A stretch of DNA of 64,000 nt from Apostichopus japonicus (lineage: Eukaryota > Echinodermata > Holothuroidea > Aspidochirotida > Stichopodidae), in contig NC_092578.1 of assembly GCF_037975245.1 (NCBI RefSeq), forward strand, positions 3,431,001 to 3,495,000, given 5' to 3'. The position numbers and the translations under genes are program-made. Below the pieces are notes generated by a model that saw only the letters and a program-made list of their open reading frames with translations, did not search any database and had not been told where the DNA came from. Shown piece by piece: positions 49,431 to 63,382 of this stretch. Each line of letters starts with the position of its first letter. Position 1 is the stretch's first letter.

Positions 49431-52400
49431 ACCATTACGCCACTGCGTCTTCCCAACAAGCAGTACACGGGACTTTACCCATTTGGCAAGCTGGTTTACT
49501 ACAGTAACATTTTGGAAGCCAATACTAATAAGGCAAACAAGTATAGCCTATCTGATGTGTTTCTTCTCATGCATATTCAGTACATATATTCGGTACTCTG
49601 ATTCGACTATTTTCATATTATCTAGGACTTTGGTCCCTACTATTGTTTTTTTCCCCCATAGATATAGATATGCAGATTGTGTACTGATAACATTATGTTG
49701 TCTCTTGTTATTATGCTACTGTTTGACATCTTAATACCATGTTATCTAGTGTGTACAATGATATATTATATGATGTCCTTTGGACCGCCATATTTGTATA
49801 TATCTATATATATAGTTCTAATCTTACTAAGGGATATATCTACATTAGATTCATCATAGTCTTTGATTTGCACAAGAAACACCCTGTACTAAGGTATATA
49901 CCTTCTCTATATTTTGTTGGGTTGCCATGCAACCAATTCAATGTTATTCGTTGCCACCATAACTTATAACGTGCTGGGAACTAACATGAACGTTTAGTCA
50001 ATATTCCGTATGTAACTTAATCACTAAAACAAATTACTCCTATTGGAGAGATGCTTGTTTACAGAATTGAACTTTACTAAATACCTTAGGTAAATTAGTT
50101 GAAGTTTTTTAACCTTCAAAGGATAACATCAGACAGGGTATAGGCCCTATATATGTGTTATGGAATATCATGTTAACAACTCACTTTAGTTAGCGCTATA
50201 CATATGTACAAGGTGAGGAAGGCTACACGGTTCAATGTTTCTCCTAATATACGACACCATTTTTTCCTTATTACATTCATGTATTAACCTAAATACCTTA
50301 TATTCATTCACTTTCTTTAAAATTGTATTCTGCTTCAGTCGGATGAGTAAGTCGGGTTTTACTTTCGCCCCAGGCTACATACTGAGTTGAGGTTACAATT
50401 AAAGTGTCTCGATACGAGATTTGAGGATCAAATTAGTAAAAACGAGAACCAATTACGTTACACGAACATCTTCTGGTTCATTTCCAACCCACTATATTCT
50501 GATATGTCTCAACGGGCATGATATTATATTCACTCCTGCTCCCGTAGGGCATCAAGATAAGTCACCGGGGAATCTTAAAGGAACTCACGAATACTATTAA
50601 CATGAAATACATGTTATAATTTAACACAAGGTTAAATATCATGCAAGAATAATGTGATATTTGTTATGCGTTTAGTAAAGCAAAATATTATTCTAAATTA
50701 ATAGTTTTGTATTTGAATAGGTTGGGGTAGAGGAGAAGGGGAGTTGTTATAGATAGGACTCTTACCTTGTCTGTTTAGTTTAAGATACTCTCATGTGTAC
50801 AGTTCTATTATTGTTTAACGTTAATGTGAATATGGAGCATGTATAGAACAAGCTCTGCTTCCTTACAATGGATATACCATATGATTTCAAGGTATAGCCT
50901 ATCGTAGGAGTCTAACCATGCAGGGAGTAATTAGGGCATGCCTGATCTGCTCATACCAACCATATATGATACCATTCAAACTTGGGACATGGAATCGAGC
51001 AGTAGTTCATGTTAAGTCACAAGAGAATGATAAGGTTTGAACCTCTTCACCCCCCCCCCCCCCCCAACTCCTCACCGAACTACTTAGTTTACATTGAACA
51101 TGTGTGGTACCCCGGCCTGTTAGATCGAGGAAGAGTACTTGAGGTTATACCTTCTGTGTGTTTTACTGATTTCTATATTTTAAAATAGTTTAGTATCACT
51201 TTAAGTGATATTTTCTCACCCAATGCTTTGTTGTTCACGGCACAATTTGCCCAGAAAATACACACTAGTCTGTCTAGCATTAAAACTAGTATAGCTTTCA
51301 TGTCTTGCAGGCTTCTTTTCTCCCTGCAGGGATCCGTCTATGTCATATTACATGACCACAAAGGAACATAAATGACTTATGGAAAGCGAAACTTAACAGT
51401 CAGAACGTATAACCTGAGGACAGTGGTCTGTTTTTGTCGTTAGTCAAGCTTGCAATTACTTGTGAGATTGAGGTCGATGCATATAGGAAACGATTATATA
51501 AACGGGTTTTTCTTCTTTATCGCACGTTAATCTCTACTTTTACGACGTCAAAGTTAACCTATTTGCTTTCGAGAACTAAGACAATATTGTTCAAGTATGA
51601 AGGACCTATTTGGTTGGGGAAACCGATAAATTTGCCCCAAGCATTTAACCGCGCAATGTATAGCAGCTTTCTGCTCTTATAGCAGTCAAAGAGATCGACA
51701 TCACAAACAAAAATGATCAAACTTTTGGGGTAACTTGAGGATGGTATTGGTTTACATCATGAGCCAATCTTGTCATATTGCTTTTAGCAAAAATTTTGTG
51801 GGACCATGACATAGGTGGAAACTGGAATTACCCCCCCCCCCTCCCCTCCATCCTTCGCACCCTCTTGGTTGTGCTTCTATCATCGCTTGATTTTAAGATA
51901 TAGGCGTTTGTTAATTTGCATCTTTGGGGCGTTCTATTACACGTGTAACGGATACACCGTATCATATTATATCACAGTTCATTGTACGCGCATTAGCTTA
52001 TACGCTCGTTCAAAACACATTTTACGTAGAGCCTGCCAGGTGATCATTAAACATCTCACATCTTTCATATTTTATGCCCCTTTGACGGGTGTTGCGAAAT
52101 GTATCACTCACTGACAACCAATATTCAATTTTACCATCTTGACCGAGCAAACAAGGGGTGACTCACCGTGACTGTATGTCGCAAGTGAAACATATTGATC
52201 AATTTAAGGGTGGAATTTCATACTAACTATTCTTTTGCAAGATATGCCATAAGCTTTATCTCAAGATATCAAGTTAAAGTCAAATATTTTTCTTGTGGTA
52301 CAGATTTTCACTGTATGGAATTGCTGATATGGATTAATCATGTATGGAAATACTTTGTGGTTTTATACTGTACGGAAATAATGTATGGGCGGCAAAATGA

Positions 52401-55400
52401 AGATAATCAAATTAAATTCATTAATAATGAACTCATTTAACTTCATTCATTGCAAAGTCTAGGAATATGCCTGTTTAATATTCTTATCGGTATATCCAAT
52501 TTTGGAAAACGTGCCCATCATAAACACAAGTTAGTTGTTTTTAAGATGAAACCAATTAAGCTACCGTCCCTTGCAGGTCTACTCCCCGTTCTTGGCTACC
52601 CCTAGTCAAAAAGTGGACGAAATTGTCAACATTCTTATCACGAACACACACACACAGGAAGAGATGGATGGTAAACTTTTATTCCCACTTGTGTTTATTT
52701 TCAAACCATGATCAACACATACCGTAGCTGATCTATAGAGATGGGCATTATCATGCATCATAAACACAAAATCAAACAGTCCTTGACGTCATACAGATAG
52801 TAATCTCACACAAGGTCAGGAAATTATAAGCCTGTAAAGTATCTATAAAGCAATGCATGTGTTGTAACTGAAGCTTAATGAGAGTTAGGCTACGGATGCT
52901 AACGCAGGTATCTTCGTTAGGCTAGTGGTACATCGTACATAACAAATTGTTTGACCAAACTGTTTGTACTCATGTAGGCTAATGTGAAGACATATTCGTA
53001 ACAGAATTAACACATTTGCATCAAACTGACGTTCAGTTAATTGGCTCTATAGATCTACGCTGGACTATATGCATATGTTGTCATGCCAAACACGAGACAT
53101 GTATTCCACCCTATATGATGTGACTTAGACAGTGATATAGACACACTCACACCCTTAATTCCTATATATAGTAGACACTGTACTTCATGGGTTACGGGGG
53201 TAGGTGGGGGCTATGGAAGAGGAGGAGGGGTGGACGGGATATATGCCCCTTTGAAACACACTAACACAAAAAATATTACAAACTGAATTAGGTTCAATCA
53301 CCTTTTTATTGCAAAATTTGGGCAGCTTGTAGCTAAATAATTTGAAAGTGACTCCTGCTCCTGTCAAGAAAACTGTTGGGAGAAGGTGGGGGAGGGGGGA
53401 GGGGGAGGGGGTTACTGTATTATGTACTACTAATCAACCCGCATCCCTTCCGTCCCATTGGAACACTTTCAACAAAAATAGCAGTCCTTGGTAAGCCTTA
53501 AAATTCGAAAGTTTCATTTCATTGGAAACGGTGACCACAATTACGAACTTATTAAATCATCTCTTGTAAGACTATTTTTTCCACACCAATGTGAGAGAGA
53601 TTTCAACAATATTCGAATAATTAGTGATTAAAGTGATTACCAATGAGAAAAAGACTAATTCAAAGGACGTTCATTATTGTATGAATTCTCCCTTAATCTT
53701 AAATAACCTTGGCATTCAATCCAAAACAGTTAGGGTTCTTTATTAACCTGTTTTCAATTGTCAAAACCCGCTGTTTAATCATACCCAATAAAGAAAATAA
53801 TCAGAAAATACAGCGTGAGCCACAAACAGTGACCTACGACATTTTGAGTTGTAGTAGTCATTTTGTTAAATTTGTTTCCAAGAAAAACCCATGCTTTCTT
53901 ACACGCATGATCTGTTTTGTGTACAGGCTAGGTGTTTCAATCACTGGTAGCAGTAGTTCAACCACAGATGAAGTTATCCTATCGACAGGATAGTTAAAGC
54001 AAAGCTCAAGCCACATAAATAATTCTGTTATTGTAAATCGTCAGAAATGAAATATCGCTGTCAATCCAGATTGTATTTCTTTACCACTTTAACTGTCTCG
54101 AAATGACCCTTTAATCATCCGAGACAATTTAAATTGGCTGGACCACTTAGTCTAACCGACAAAGACCATTAGGTCACTTCCACACATGAAACACAAAACT
54201 CAATGAGAGAACAATATACTTTGAATGGCCTCACAATTAATGACATATTTATAATACATTACAAAGTTGCCAATGACATGTGGTGTTGAATGTCATCCAA
54301 AACGGATCTGTTGTTCATGTTTTGGGTTCATGAGTTTTAGAATTATAAGAAAACTGGATTGACATTAACATCGCCTGCAGGCTGAGAAGCCAACATAATC
54401 ATCAAGTTAGTCTTAAAGGAGCATACTACAAAACTGTTTCGAAAACCGACATAGGTATACATAAACTTGACTAGCATTGAAATTGTTCACCTTTCTTTGG
54501 GCTATGACAAATCAAGTTACCCTTTGATGCATGTGGCTACCAGATTAATGATTGCAATCACAATTAAATTTTAGTCACATGTGTCCATTGTCAACGAGAC
54601 ATGTCAGCTGTTTAAAGCTTCATTTGTAGTTCAGATGTAACAGTTGCACCATAATTAGAGCTGCTAACGATATTTCATCTGAAGAATAGGACAAGTTGTC
54701 ACGGCCTAGGGGTAAGAGGAGAGGGGTATAAGTTGAGAGGTTCCCGACCCCTGTTTAGGAAAATTGGTGGGTATCCTAAAGGCTATATACACGAAAATGG
54801 TATCAGATTTGCATTAAAATGCAGCTCAAATTCTCATTGTAAGATTAGAACGAATAAGGGCTGTTTCTCTGTGCTCAAATTTTATCGACATTTTCATCCA
54901 TAGCAAAAAATGTGTCACACAAATTTAATGTTGTGTTATGTTGTTTTATATGCAATAATAACTTCATGATAGGCTTAGTGCAAATGTTTATGGGCAAATG
55001 GTAATTAATATATGATGTTAAATAGCTGGTCTCTGTCTTTTATTTTGTTTACATAAGTGCATGGAATAAACTGTACTGAACATTTGAGTTATCGTACCAC
55101 CAAATAGTGACACATTTAATACAAAATGTAGCTATAAATTTGTACTAAGTCCCGGGAACTTCCGCTACATACTATTAACATATATGCTAACTAATGTCAT
55201 GACGCCCTCTGTATTATTATATAATTGTTGAAGTGCATCCTCAACTTGTAGATAATATCTGCAGTTCACCTCGTGTGAATTAGCTTGCCTTGTATCTTGG
55301 AAAGTATTATGTGGTTGGTTTGGGTGCACAAATCTTCGCGATAAACCTTGTTTCTCGTTCGAAAAATAATCGAGTTTATCGGCGATTATTAAGTTTTTCG

Positions 55401-58217
55401 AATTATTGTACATTAGGCTTGACATAATAGCCTATACGTGTCTTGTTGTACTAAAATGAACTCTGTGTAGTCTTAGAAGAGCTTAACGTCGGTATGTCTT
55501 TCGCGTCGTCTTTTATGTCTCCCTGGTGTGCATGTCGAGAGCTGACGAAACAAGATAGGCCTACGTGCCTAACATGAACAAGAAACCATTAATATTTTCA
55601 AGAAGAAGTATCCGATGAATGTATTAGCTGAGACAAAGAGGTTATATGTATATACCTTTGTCGAAATCATTGGCTTATAGATGTTAACCTATAGAAGGAA
55701 AATGCCTATAGATTCAGCAGACATGACATCATTTGCATAAATGTTGATGAGAACAAACGGTTCAGCTAAGGGGCTAATACCACAGGGACACTACAATGGT
55801 ACTGTAAAATATCACGTGACGCGACTTACTTTGGCGCACTGCATGCAAAGGTCAACATATTAACGGGAAATAGAAGGAATACTGTAAGGGGTGCAGAGGT
55901 GCCGCAAAGGGAGTGAGTATATAGGTCCAATTAATTGTAAGTCACCTGATACTCATAAAACAGGGCTCCATTTATAAAGTTGTTAGTGCAATTTTACATT
56001 CGGAAAGCGCCTAATTCGGGATTTCGTGTAAAATATCAAAAATCCAATAAGAGAATCAGACGTCATACTTAGCTATACTTCATTAAGTCGACAAATAGCC
56101 TACACTGTTTGCTATATATTCTTAAGTGTTATGTATATATATGCTATATATTCTATATATTCTTTATGCTATATATGCTATATATTCTATATGCTATATA
56201 TGCTATATATTCTTTAGAGGTCACTCAGGTCACGAAATACTTTAACAAGATAATGAACTACGTCTGAAGTCAATATTCAGTCATGTGATATACCAATTAA
56301 TTATTTTTATTTAATTATTTTTCCAGTCACGCTGTATATATAATAGGTCACAATGTTAAGTGGTATAATAATCCAATGTAGCCTACGTTTACCAATCGTC
56401 TGCTATTTTAATCAGTGCAGCTCTTTGGCACGTCTAAATAACTCTGCTCGTACTAATACCTCTCGCAAACTAGTTTCTTCAATTAGCGGATTGCAGTGCT
56501 TAGATTATGATAACAATTCCGTTATCGAATCATTCACCACTAGACCTCTTACCTAATCCGAGATCTGTATAACCAATTCTCCTTGCTCTGTATATCCACA
56601 CACCATGCATGTTAATATACCATATGGCATGCGTGATATCATAAACTTTTAGCTATAGAACAAATGTACCCGTGAAAAGAAACAGAGTGTATATCTATAC
56701 GTTAAGACTTCGTAAGGTCGGGGTTTAAGTAACAGATTTGAAATGTCTTCGTGTGTTAAAAAGTGAAGAGATAAATACCAGTATTGATGCGACTGGTATT
56801 GAAGCGACCAAGTTCGTGGCGGACCCCTCCCCCCTCGTCATAAAATAAACTTCCACGCAAACATATTGTTTAATGTCTTACATAAATTGTTATACGTGGT
56901 ATCATTATTATAAGGTCCCGTAGTATATGGATGCTAAAAACCTTAACAAAGTTCTTTTATCTTGTAAAGGAACATCGACAGTTATATCGTTAACCTACCA
57001 CAATTTTCATTGCATATCTACCTGGCCTAGCCTACTTTGTATGATAACTGAGTACTATATGTCATTCAATGGGAAGTAAATTACAACGAGAACCAAAATA
57101 TTGTAAATGATTCTCCAGAAGGGAAATTATTAAAAATTCTAAATAGTGTATTCACGGTATGATCGAATTTAATAATACTCCATGCGAGGAATATAGGGTT
57201 ACTTTTATTATCTCTATCTCGTAACCCACCCTATCCTCTCCCCCTCACCTCCCGTCACCTTCCCCTTTACGAATTAATGCATCGTAAGGTGGACGTTTTT
57301 TTTAATGACAATCCAGACGTGGGTAAGTGAAAGATTTACGTCCTGTTATCTTTATGGAGGTCTGTAATGAGAGGAGGACGAAACTATAAAACCATCTTTA
57401 TAAATTCATCCTTAAAGGTCACTTGAATAAAACAAGGTTCAAAATAAACGCATCGGGCAAATATCACGAGAAAGATTTCTTCCTTTCATTGGAATACTCG
57501 AAAAAATATGTGACAATATAATGGTACAGCCCATGACAAACAAATGCTTCCATATAATGGAAGATATATGGAAAAATGGCCTGTTTTTAACGGTCCCTTC
57601 TGTTACACTATTCTATGCCAGGATTATACTGTTAAGACATATATATAGTATTGTCACTTTAAGCATGTATGTTTTACACGGCCTTGATTCAAGCACCATT
57701 TCGTACATACCGAATCACTGTCGTCGACAGGTGCGGATAAAATCGTTGACCTTGTATCCGCCCCCCCCCTCCCTCCGCCTCACCTTCCTTCCCAACTCAT
57801 ATGTAATATCCAGATAAAATCATTTCCACTCTCCAGGTTTGGTAATTTTGCCCCGCGGGGACCGGTATGTGAGTACAAAATCAAACCTTCATGTATTATT
57901 TCAGTAACACGCTTATTCTGGTACATGCATTGGAATAAACATCTCCACCCCTCCCCTCTCGAATAATGTACTTTGGTATGCGAGTATCAATATCGTAAAT
58001 AAGATATATATCAATTGTAGATGTCGTGATTGCATTATTGGCGCGAATGGCGCTCCATACATCTGATAACATTTCAATAACTTAAAAATTCATATTTTGA
58101 AATATCTTTATATCTTGTTTTCGAATACCTTTTGAAGAAAACTTATTTTAATTTCTGTCACATTAGTTATGAGAGAGGATGTACAACACGTTTTTGGCTG
58201 TGCAATACTTGATACAG
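49431..58217 (+). CDS. Three candidate exons of a possible ABCA-like transporter (N-terminal extracellular region)
   Basis: The pieces are 49431-49493 (acceptor CCCCCGCAG, weak donor GTTTAC), 52577-52670 (acceptor CCCTTGCAG, donor GTAAAC) and 58167-58217 (acceptor CTGTCACATTAG, donor GTAAAC). Their phases are 0-0, 0-1 and 1-1, so they join in frame. The joined reading has LPNKQYTGLYPFGKL, then VYSPFLATPSQKVDEIV, EEMD, and REDVQHVFGCAILDTG. The pattern of a Tyr-x-Pro motif followed by an amphipathic helix and a V-x-G-x-x-hydrophobic strand recalls the first extracellular domain of ABCA transporters. No ATP-binding cassette or membrane exon is visible, so the assignment is weak. Other small exons may be missed. 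Confidence 0.3.
52671..58166. other. No further exons recognised; intergenic or intronic
   Basis: Short open frames (for example 86 aa at 55165-55425 on the minus strand) have no recognised domain. A CTATATATTCTATATG-type minisatellite occupies about 56125-56215. Confidence 0.45.
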
Positions 58218-58677
58218 GTAAACACACCTCTAGCTTGTGATACGAATTGAGGCAGCCTCAATGCAACCTTTTTTACGACTTACTTCATACCACGGGGCCC
58301 CGAACACACGTCCCTTGACTATATTAACCAGACAAATACAATGTGAGGACAAATTAGTAACCAGAATCGGAATCTAGCTTGTTAGATTGCAACTAAATAT
58401 GTAACATATAGCAATGTGTATACATTGAACGTCTAATAAGGATATCAGGCCTTTCACTTCAACCGAGCAGAAGAGCAGGGATACGTGGGGTTTTAATGTC
58501 AGTCAGCAGTTCGATTATATGAAAGTCTTAAATCATAACTGCCGTATAGTTGTGTAAACTACTTATAGAGATATGTTGCAAGGAACAAACAGGACTGGAA
58601 AAACAAAGCTTATAGCATGTTCCCATTGGTCAAAATGTTATATTAAAGATTCGAAGATTAATTTCACATTTCTAATA

Positions 58678-58678
58678 T

Positions 58679-58757
<79 letters not shown>

Positions 58758-58782
58758 ATCCGGTTTCACATTTCTAATAAAG

Positions 58783-58831
<49 letters not shown>
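58678..58831. repeat. Two (TA)n blocks separated by a duplicated TTTCACATTTCTAATA segment
   Basis: TTTCACATTTCTAATATAGA precedes the first TA block and TTTCACATTTCTAATAAAGA precedes the second, so the unit of unique sequence plus TA tract has been tandemly duplicated. Confidence 0.9.
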
Positions 58832-58832
<1 letters not shown>

Positions 58833-61800
58833 TTTAAGCTTTACTTCAAAACTATCTCTTGCACATAACATTATTAAATAAAACGCATTCCCATTTTTAT
58901 ATATTTATAAAAGTTACATATATTTAATAAAGTTACATAATACTTTGATATCTCGACTGTCACCAAGGGATTAAAAAGTGAGAAACAGGGGAGTGACTTT
59001 CAGCTAATTTAAAATCACTATACGACAGAACAAGTAATATATGAAAATGCTGCAGATTTTGGAAATTCCCCCTCCCCCCTTCTTCTGATATATTGACGGA
59101 TCCCAACACACCTAGCCAATAATAATAGTGTACCCCCCCCCCCCTCGCCGCCTGTAAAGTAAGTTGTAAGTGAAATATCAGTTGCCTCTTTTCTGGATTA
59201 CATACGTATATCAAATATCAACCAAACAGTAGCTTAACGTTTCCAATATACGCCTTATTTCTGTCTTCTACAAAACATTGATTAAAACAAGAACATTCCT
59301 ATGAACCATTTATAACCCTTTCATTTTATCATCATTAGTTATCTTTGAATATTTCCATTCTGTTAAAACAATTAAACTGTAATTCATTATGTAATCATGT
59401 TCACACACCCTGTGACACATCCTTCTCCTCTTTTAGCATATTGAAACGACATTTAAACGGTCACATTTTACTCATGTGCCACGTCGGATTATAACGGTGA
59501 GCTATCTACGGTAGATAGTATTAATAAAGCTATAGGTAAATCAACGCGCTCTACGTGCACTTTCCATGCACGAAGCTCTTATGACCCCTTAGGTAGATAG
59601 GTCGGCCCTAGCTCTATCGAGAATAAAGGTGCCCTTATAAGGAAAACTATTTATAGCTCTGTTATCACTATGATGAATCGCAGGGACGTCTGTGTAGTGT
59701 GCGGTCCCTTGGTTTATTGCGAGCAGCTCAGCAGACAGCGCACAGCTAAGGTTAGGCTAACAAAGGACAAAGTAAAATTCTCACTGGTATGAGTACAAGG
59801 CGCTATATGTCATTACCTAATTTTGTATTAGAACACACCACAATGATCCGTGTACCAGTGCGAGTACATATCCATGAGGGTGACTACGGTGATAGTACAG
59901 AGAACTTTGCTAGAATACGAGTACACAAACGGAGTCACTACAAGTCTGTATGGTACATCTCTCGACCATTGAACTAGAAAAAAAATAATAAGGTAACAAA
60001 ACAACTTCACAATTGGGCTCCCAACATCGCACAAGGAAAGAGGAAATTATTCGTAAATTGAAATGATTGTAGGGGAGAACAATCATGAATATTAAAATAA
60101 ATTTGTGGCACCCTTAAAGTTCTTGTACAGGGTTCAATAATTCACAACATCGAGAGTGTTATAACTGTTTTTAACGTATTTCTGTAGAAGATCGAAGGGT
60201 TCACGTTTTCCAGTTATCAGTTAATGCTATAGGTTGGTTTGAATCATACAAACCTACGGTAGAACGGTCTAGGGAACACTCAGTCCAAAGAGAAAAATTA
60301 AGGTTACCAAGTATTGTAAACTATAGAGAGAAAAAATGTAATACAAACATTTCCAACCAAAATACGAGAAAAACAAAGAAATTTTTGCTCTTAATGTATA
60401 GGTTCCCAAGTTTAAAAAAAGTTTCAACAAGTTTCAACCCTATCTTCCCGAGCAAACCATCGTAGTTCTCATGTTACCCAGATAGTTTGTACATTGTGTG
60501 CAAATTATTCACCATAGCGATAAAGCCTCTTGTCCCTCAACCAATTCTTTCCCTCTTGCAATATAGTCTATCTTTGACTGTTTTCTAAACTATACTCCAC
60601 AAGCGTAATGGAAGAGGTTGCGCAATCAACGAAATGGGGGCGCTAATAAATAATCACACCAAGCTGTGATTACAATCCAGGGTGACTTGACTATCCGAGC
60701 TGTATAATAGATCAGCAATTAAAGTGATAATTTTCGTGTGGAAAACAGTGAAGAGATGTGGAAAAGTGGAGACATGAAGAAAAATATGTATGGTGCGGTC
60801 GTTAAGAAATTGTTTGTACAATAATATGATGTAAATATGTTTTTTTTTACAATGTCATAATTACTACACAAGACTAACATGTTATTCCTCCAGTGTTCCA
60901 AGTTTTAATATGTCATGAGCGAGCATTGCTAAGTTCATCACCTAATCCCCCTCCCCCTCCCTCTCCGATCACCGATACAAACATGGGAGCAAGGGGTGTA
61001 AGGAGGGTAGAAGGAGGAAATTCATTTGTGCCTCACATACTCAGGAGAATTATAGCGTAAGCAAATTTGTAGAATAAAAAGATTCGTATTTCTCTGTTGA
61101 TGTGAATGTTTGAGTTCATGTGATATCACTCTTGGATGCAGCAGTACTTAGTTTGAACTTCACACATAAAAATAGTCCATATATTGTAATATTATCGACC
61201 GAACTCTTCTACAGATTCGTAATTTGGGCTCAAAGATTGATGTGATGATAAATGTTCCATCTATGCTGTTGTGTCTATTTCCATGGTGATGACGAATTCA
61301 CGTGGATTAAATAAACGAATCCAACTGACACGTAAACCCACAATTTCCATATAATTGTGCCAACTTTTGCCCTTATATTGTAAACGTTTCAGTTACAAAT
61401 TGCTGTTCTTCTTTTTCAAAAGCTCAGCATGTTGTCAGTGTATGCCAGACTAAGCTTTTTGGCATAGTGTCTACAGTTACAATTTTACCAGTATGCCCCC
61501 TTAGTCCTTTACACGCTATACGCGATAAAATAGTGTGAGTGGCAGGCATTAAAATAGAGGGAGGGGGCAGTGGGGTGGGGCAGTGGGGAGGTAGTAATTC
61601 ACTATAGAGAACAGCGACAACTCACTTGCGCATGCAGGAAGGTCGTAAACTAGCCCGAATGCGATGAAAACGTGTGGCAGAATCTGTCGGTTTAGACCTG
61701 CTAATTGTAATCATACTAGGCCATATAGTGTGCATGTAACTTACTAGCCCTGGGTACTATGTATATTTTAATGGACACTGTCGTGAAGTTCAGGATGACT

Positions 61801-62058
61801 CGAGGCACAACGTATATTTCGCTTTTCTTTTCTTTGTACGTTTATATCCCTTTTCATTTTGGAGCAATGACCCTTTAAACATGTAACAAGATGCCGGGAT
61901 TACTTAATGTTAACCCATTTGTTTTTAAACTGTTTGCAACCTGTCAAAATACAATTTTGGGCCCATGAGGTCAACCTTTAGGTAGTGATGGTTCCTGGGT
62001 TGTTTCTCCTTTCCGGCTCCTTATTAATTTTGATCATTTACTCTTCTCTATCATACAG
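58832..62058. other. No supported gene
   Basis: A 62-aa frame at 59789-59977 sits in an atypical segment (59440-60020) with GC-richer short inverted motifs (GTGCACTTTCCATGCACGAAG, CCCTTATAAGG), but no domain is recognisable. Confidence 0.45.
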
Positions 62059-62086
62059 AGAAACCTTCCAATTGATTTATACCAAG

Positions 62087-62401
62087 ATGGCGAACTTGAT
62101 GGGACAGAACGCGATGTATTTCAACATGGCGTCGTTTCTAATCCTCGACAACCAGATCTTACAGAAAGTCAGCACAATGGATGTGATACCGTTCTTCAAT
62201 CACCACAATATCATTGAGGCCGCGGAGATGAACTACATACAAGATGGCGCCACAGAGAGAATTAGGAGAGAACGACTGTTACAAAGACTACGATCGAGAG
62301 AAAAACAAGGCTATCAGTATCTGAAAATGGCATTGTCGACGCATGGACATAAATATCAAACTGTTATCTCTCAGATCGACAAAGTTTTGTTGCCAAGTTA
62401 A
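62087..62401 (+). CDS. CARD-only protein (death-fold adaptor candidate), 104 aa
   Basis: From ATG 62087 (context ACCAAGATGG, a strong Kozak) to TAA 62399-62401. Residues about 20-100 form a caspase-recruitment-domain pattern of six amphipathic helices: NQILQKVSTMDVIPFFNHHN, then IIEAAEMNYIQ, RIRRERLLQRLRSRE, GYQYLKMALSTHG and KYQTVISQID. CARDs mediate homotypic assembly of caspase, NLR or NF-kB signalling complexes in the cytosol. The exon begins at an acceptor, TCTATCATACAG (exon from 62059), preceded by a pyrimidine-rich tract, so a 5' untranslated or coding exon lies upstream. An in-frame ATG at 61985 would add a hydrophobic leader, but that stretch reads better as intron. Incoming phase 2, if coding, does not match the candidate exon at 58167-58217, so it is probably a separate gene. 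Confidence 0.7.
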   Translation: MANLMGQNAMYFNMASFLILDNQILQKVSTMDVIPFFNHHNIIEAAEMNYIQDGATERIRRERLLQRLRSREKQGYQYLKMALSTHGHKYQTVISQIDKVLLPS

Positions 62402-62747
62402 AGCGAAAAAAAAAAATTCCTTAAAGCTGTCAAATCCTATATATAGTTCTGTAGCGTTATTACCAAAAAAGTACTACTACATAACTCAGTTTTCGTTTTT
62501 TATTATTCAAATTATATGCAAATTGTAATTCATATTTGATAATCATTTGCATAAAGATAACCTTTTCTTAAAGTTAAAAAAAAGAGTAAATCGGCAACAA
62601 CTAATGATCTTAGTTTGTTATCTATAGCTGTTTAAACACCGACGCAATCCTAAGCCGTGTTACGTCAGTACGCTAAATCAAATAGCTAAGCCATTGCATA
62701 AATCTTTTTGCACTATGCATTAACTTCTAGGTTATAATTCTTTTAAA

Positions 62748-63382
62748 GCACTTTTAATCTGGGGGGGGGGGGGCACCGACATCAAAGGGCACTTTGCAGA
62801 AATTCGATTGGACTGATGCAGCCTTATATTTAGTACCCTTTATAACTCTTATTGTATTATCTTATTTGCGTATACACATCACTCCATCAACGCCCCCCCC
62901 CCCCCAAGGAAAATATGCATACTAGCACTGCAATATCCAATGTGCAAATTGGGAAACAAGGAACAAGTTTTCTTTTGAGACAAAATGAGGTGAAATCATG
63001 CTAGTTGCTAATGTAGGAATCTTCCGAATTAAAGTTTATTTCTTGTCAATATCTTAACAAATTTTTTCCATTCGAAATAGCTTTGAGTTTGACCCACAGA
63101 AATTCATTAAAAGTCAGGGGCGTAGCCAGGATTTGCAAAGTTGTATGCACGACTATCTGAGCGGAGCGCCACCATCAGTTGGCGCGGAGCGTACAAGAAA
63201 ATTTTTGGTTTTACAAACCCCTCAGATGGCTGGAAACGGCCCTTCCCGAGTGTTCATTCTGGTTCCCTGGCCTCTTGCTAACTTGAGACACCTCAATTTT
63301 TATGTAGAAAAAGGGCACATTTTTAACCTGAGGAAAAGTGGGGGGCACGTGCCCCCTGTGCCCCCCGGTTCCGCCGCCCTTG
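62748..63382. mobile_element. Second copy of the 665-bp hAT-like element, inverted and 5'-trimmed
   Basis: Reverse-complement copy of 21067-21731, with high similarity throughout. It starts at GCACTTTTAATCTGGGG and lacks the first about 15 bases (the CAAGGGCGGCGGA terminal repeat). The other end (TTCCGCCGCCCTTG) is intact. No target duplication is expected or seen. Confidence 0.88.

Noticed and set aside
61985-62086. N-terminal extension of the CARD frame with a hydrophobic leader
   Set aside because: The stretch is pyrimidine-rich and ends in a strong acceptor (CATACAG), and the downstream ATG has a better context.
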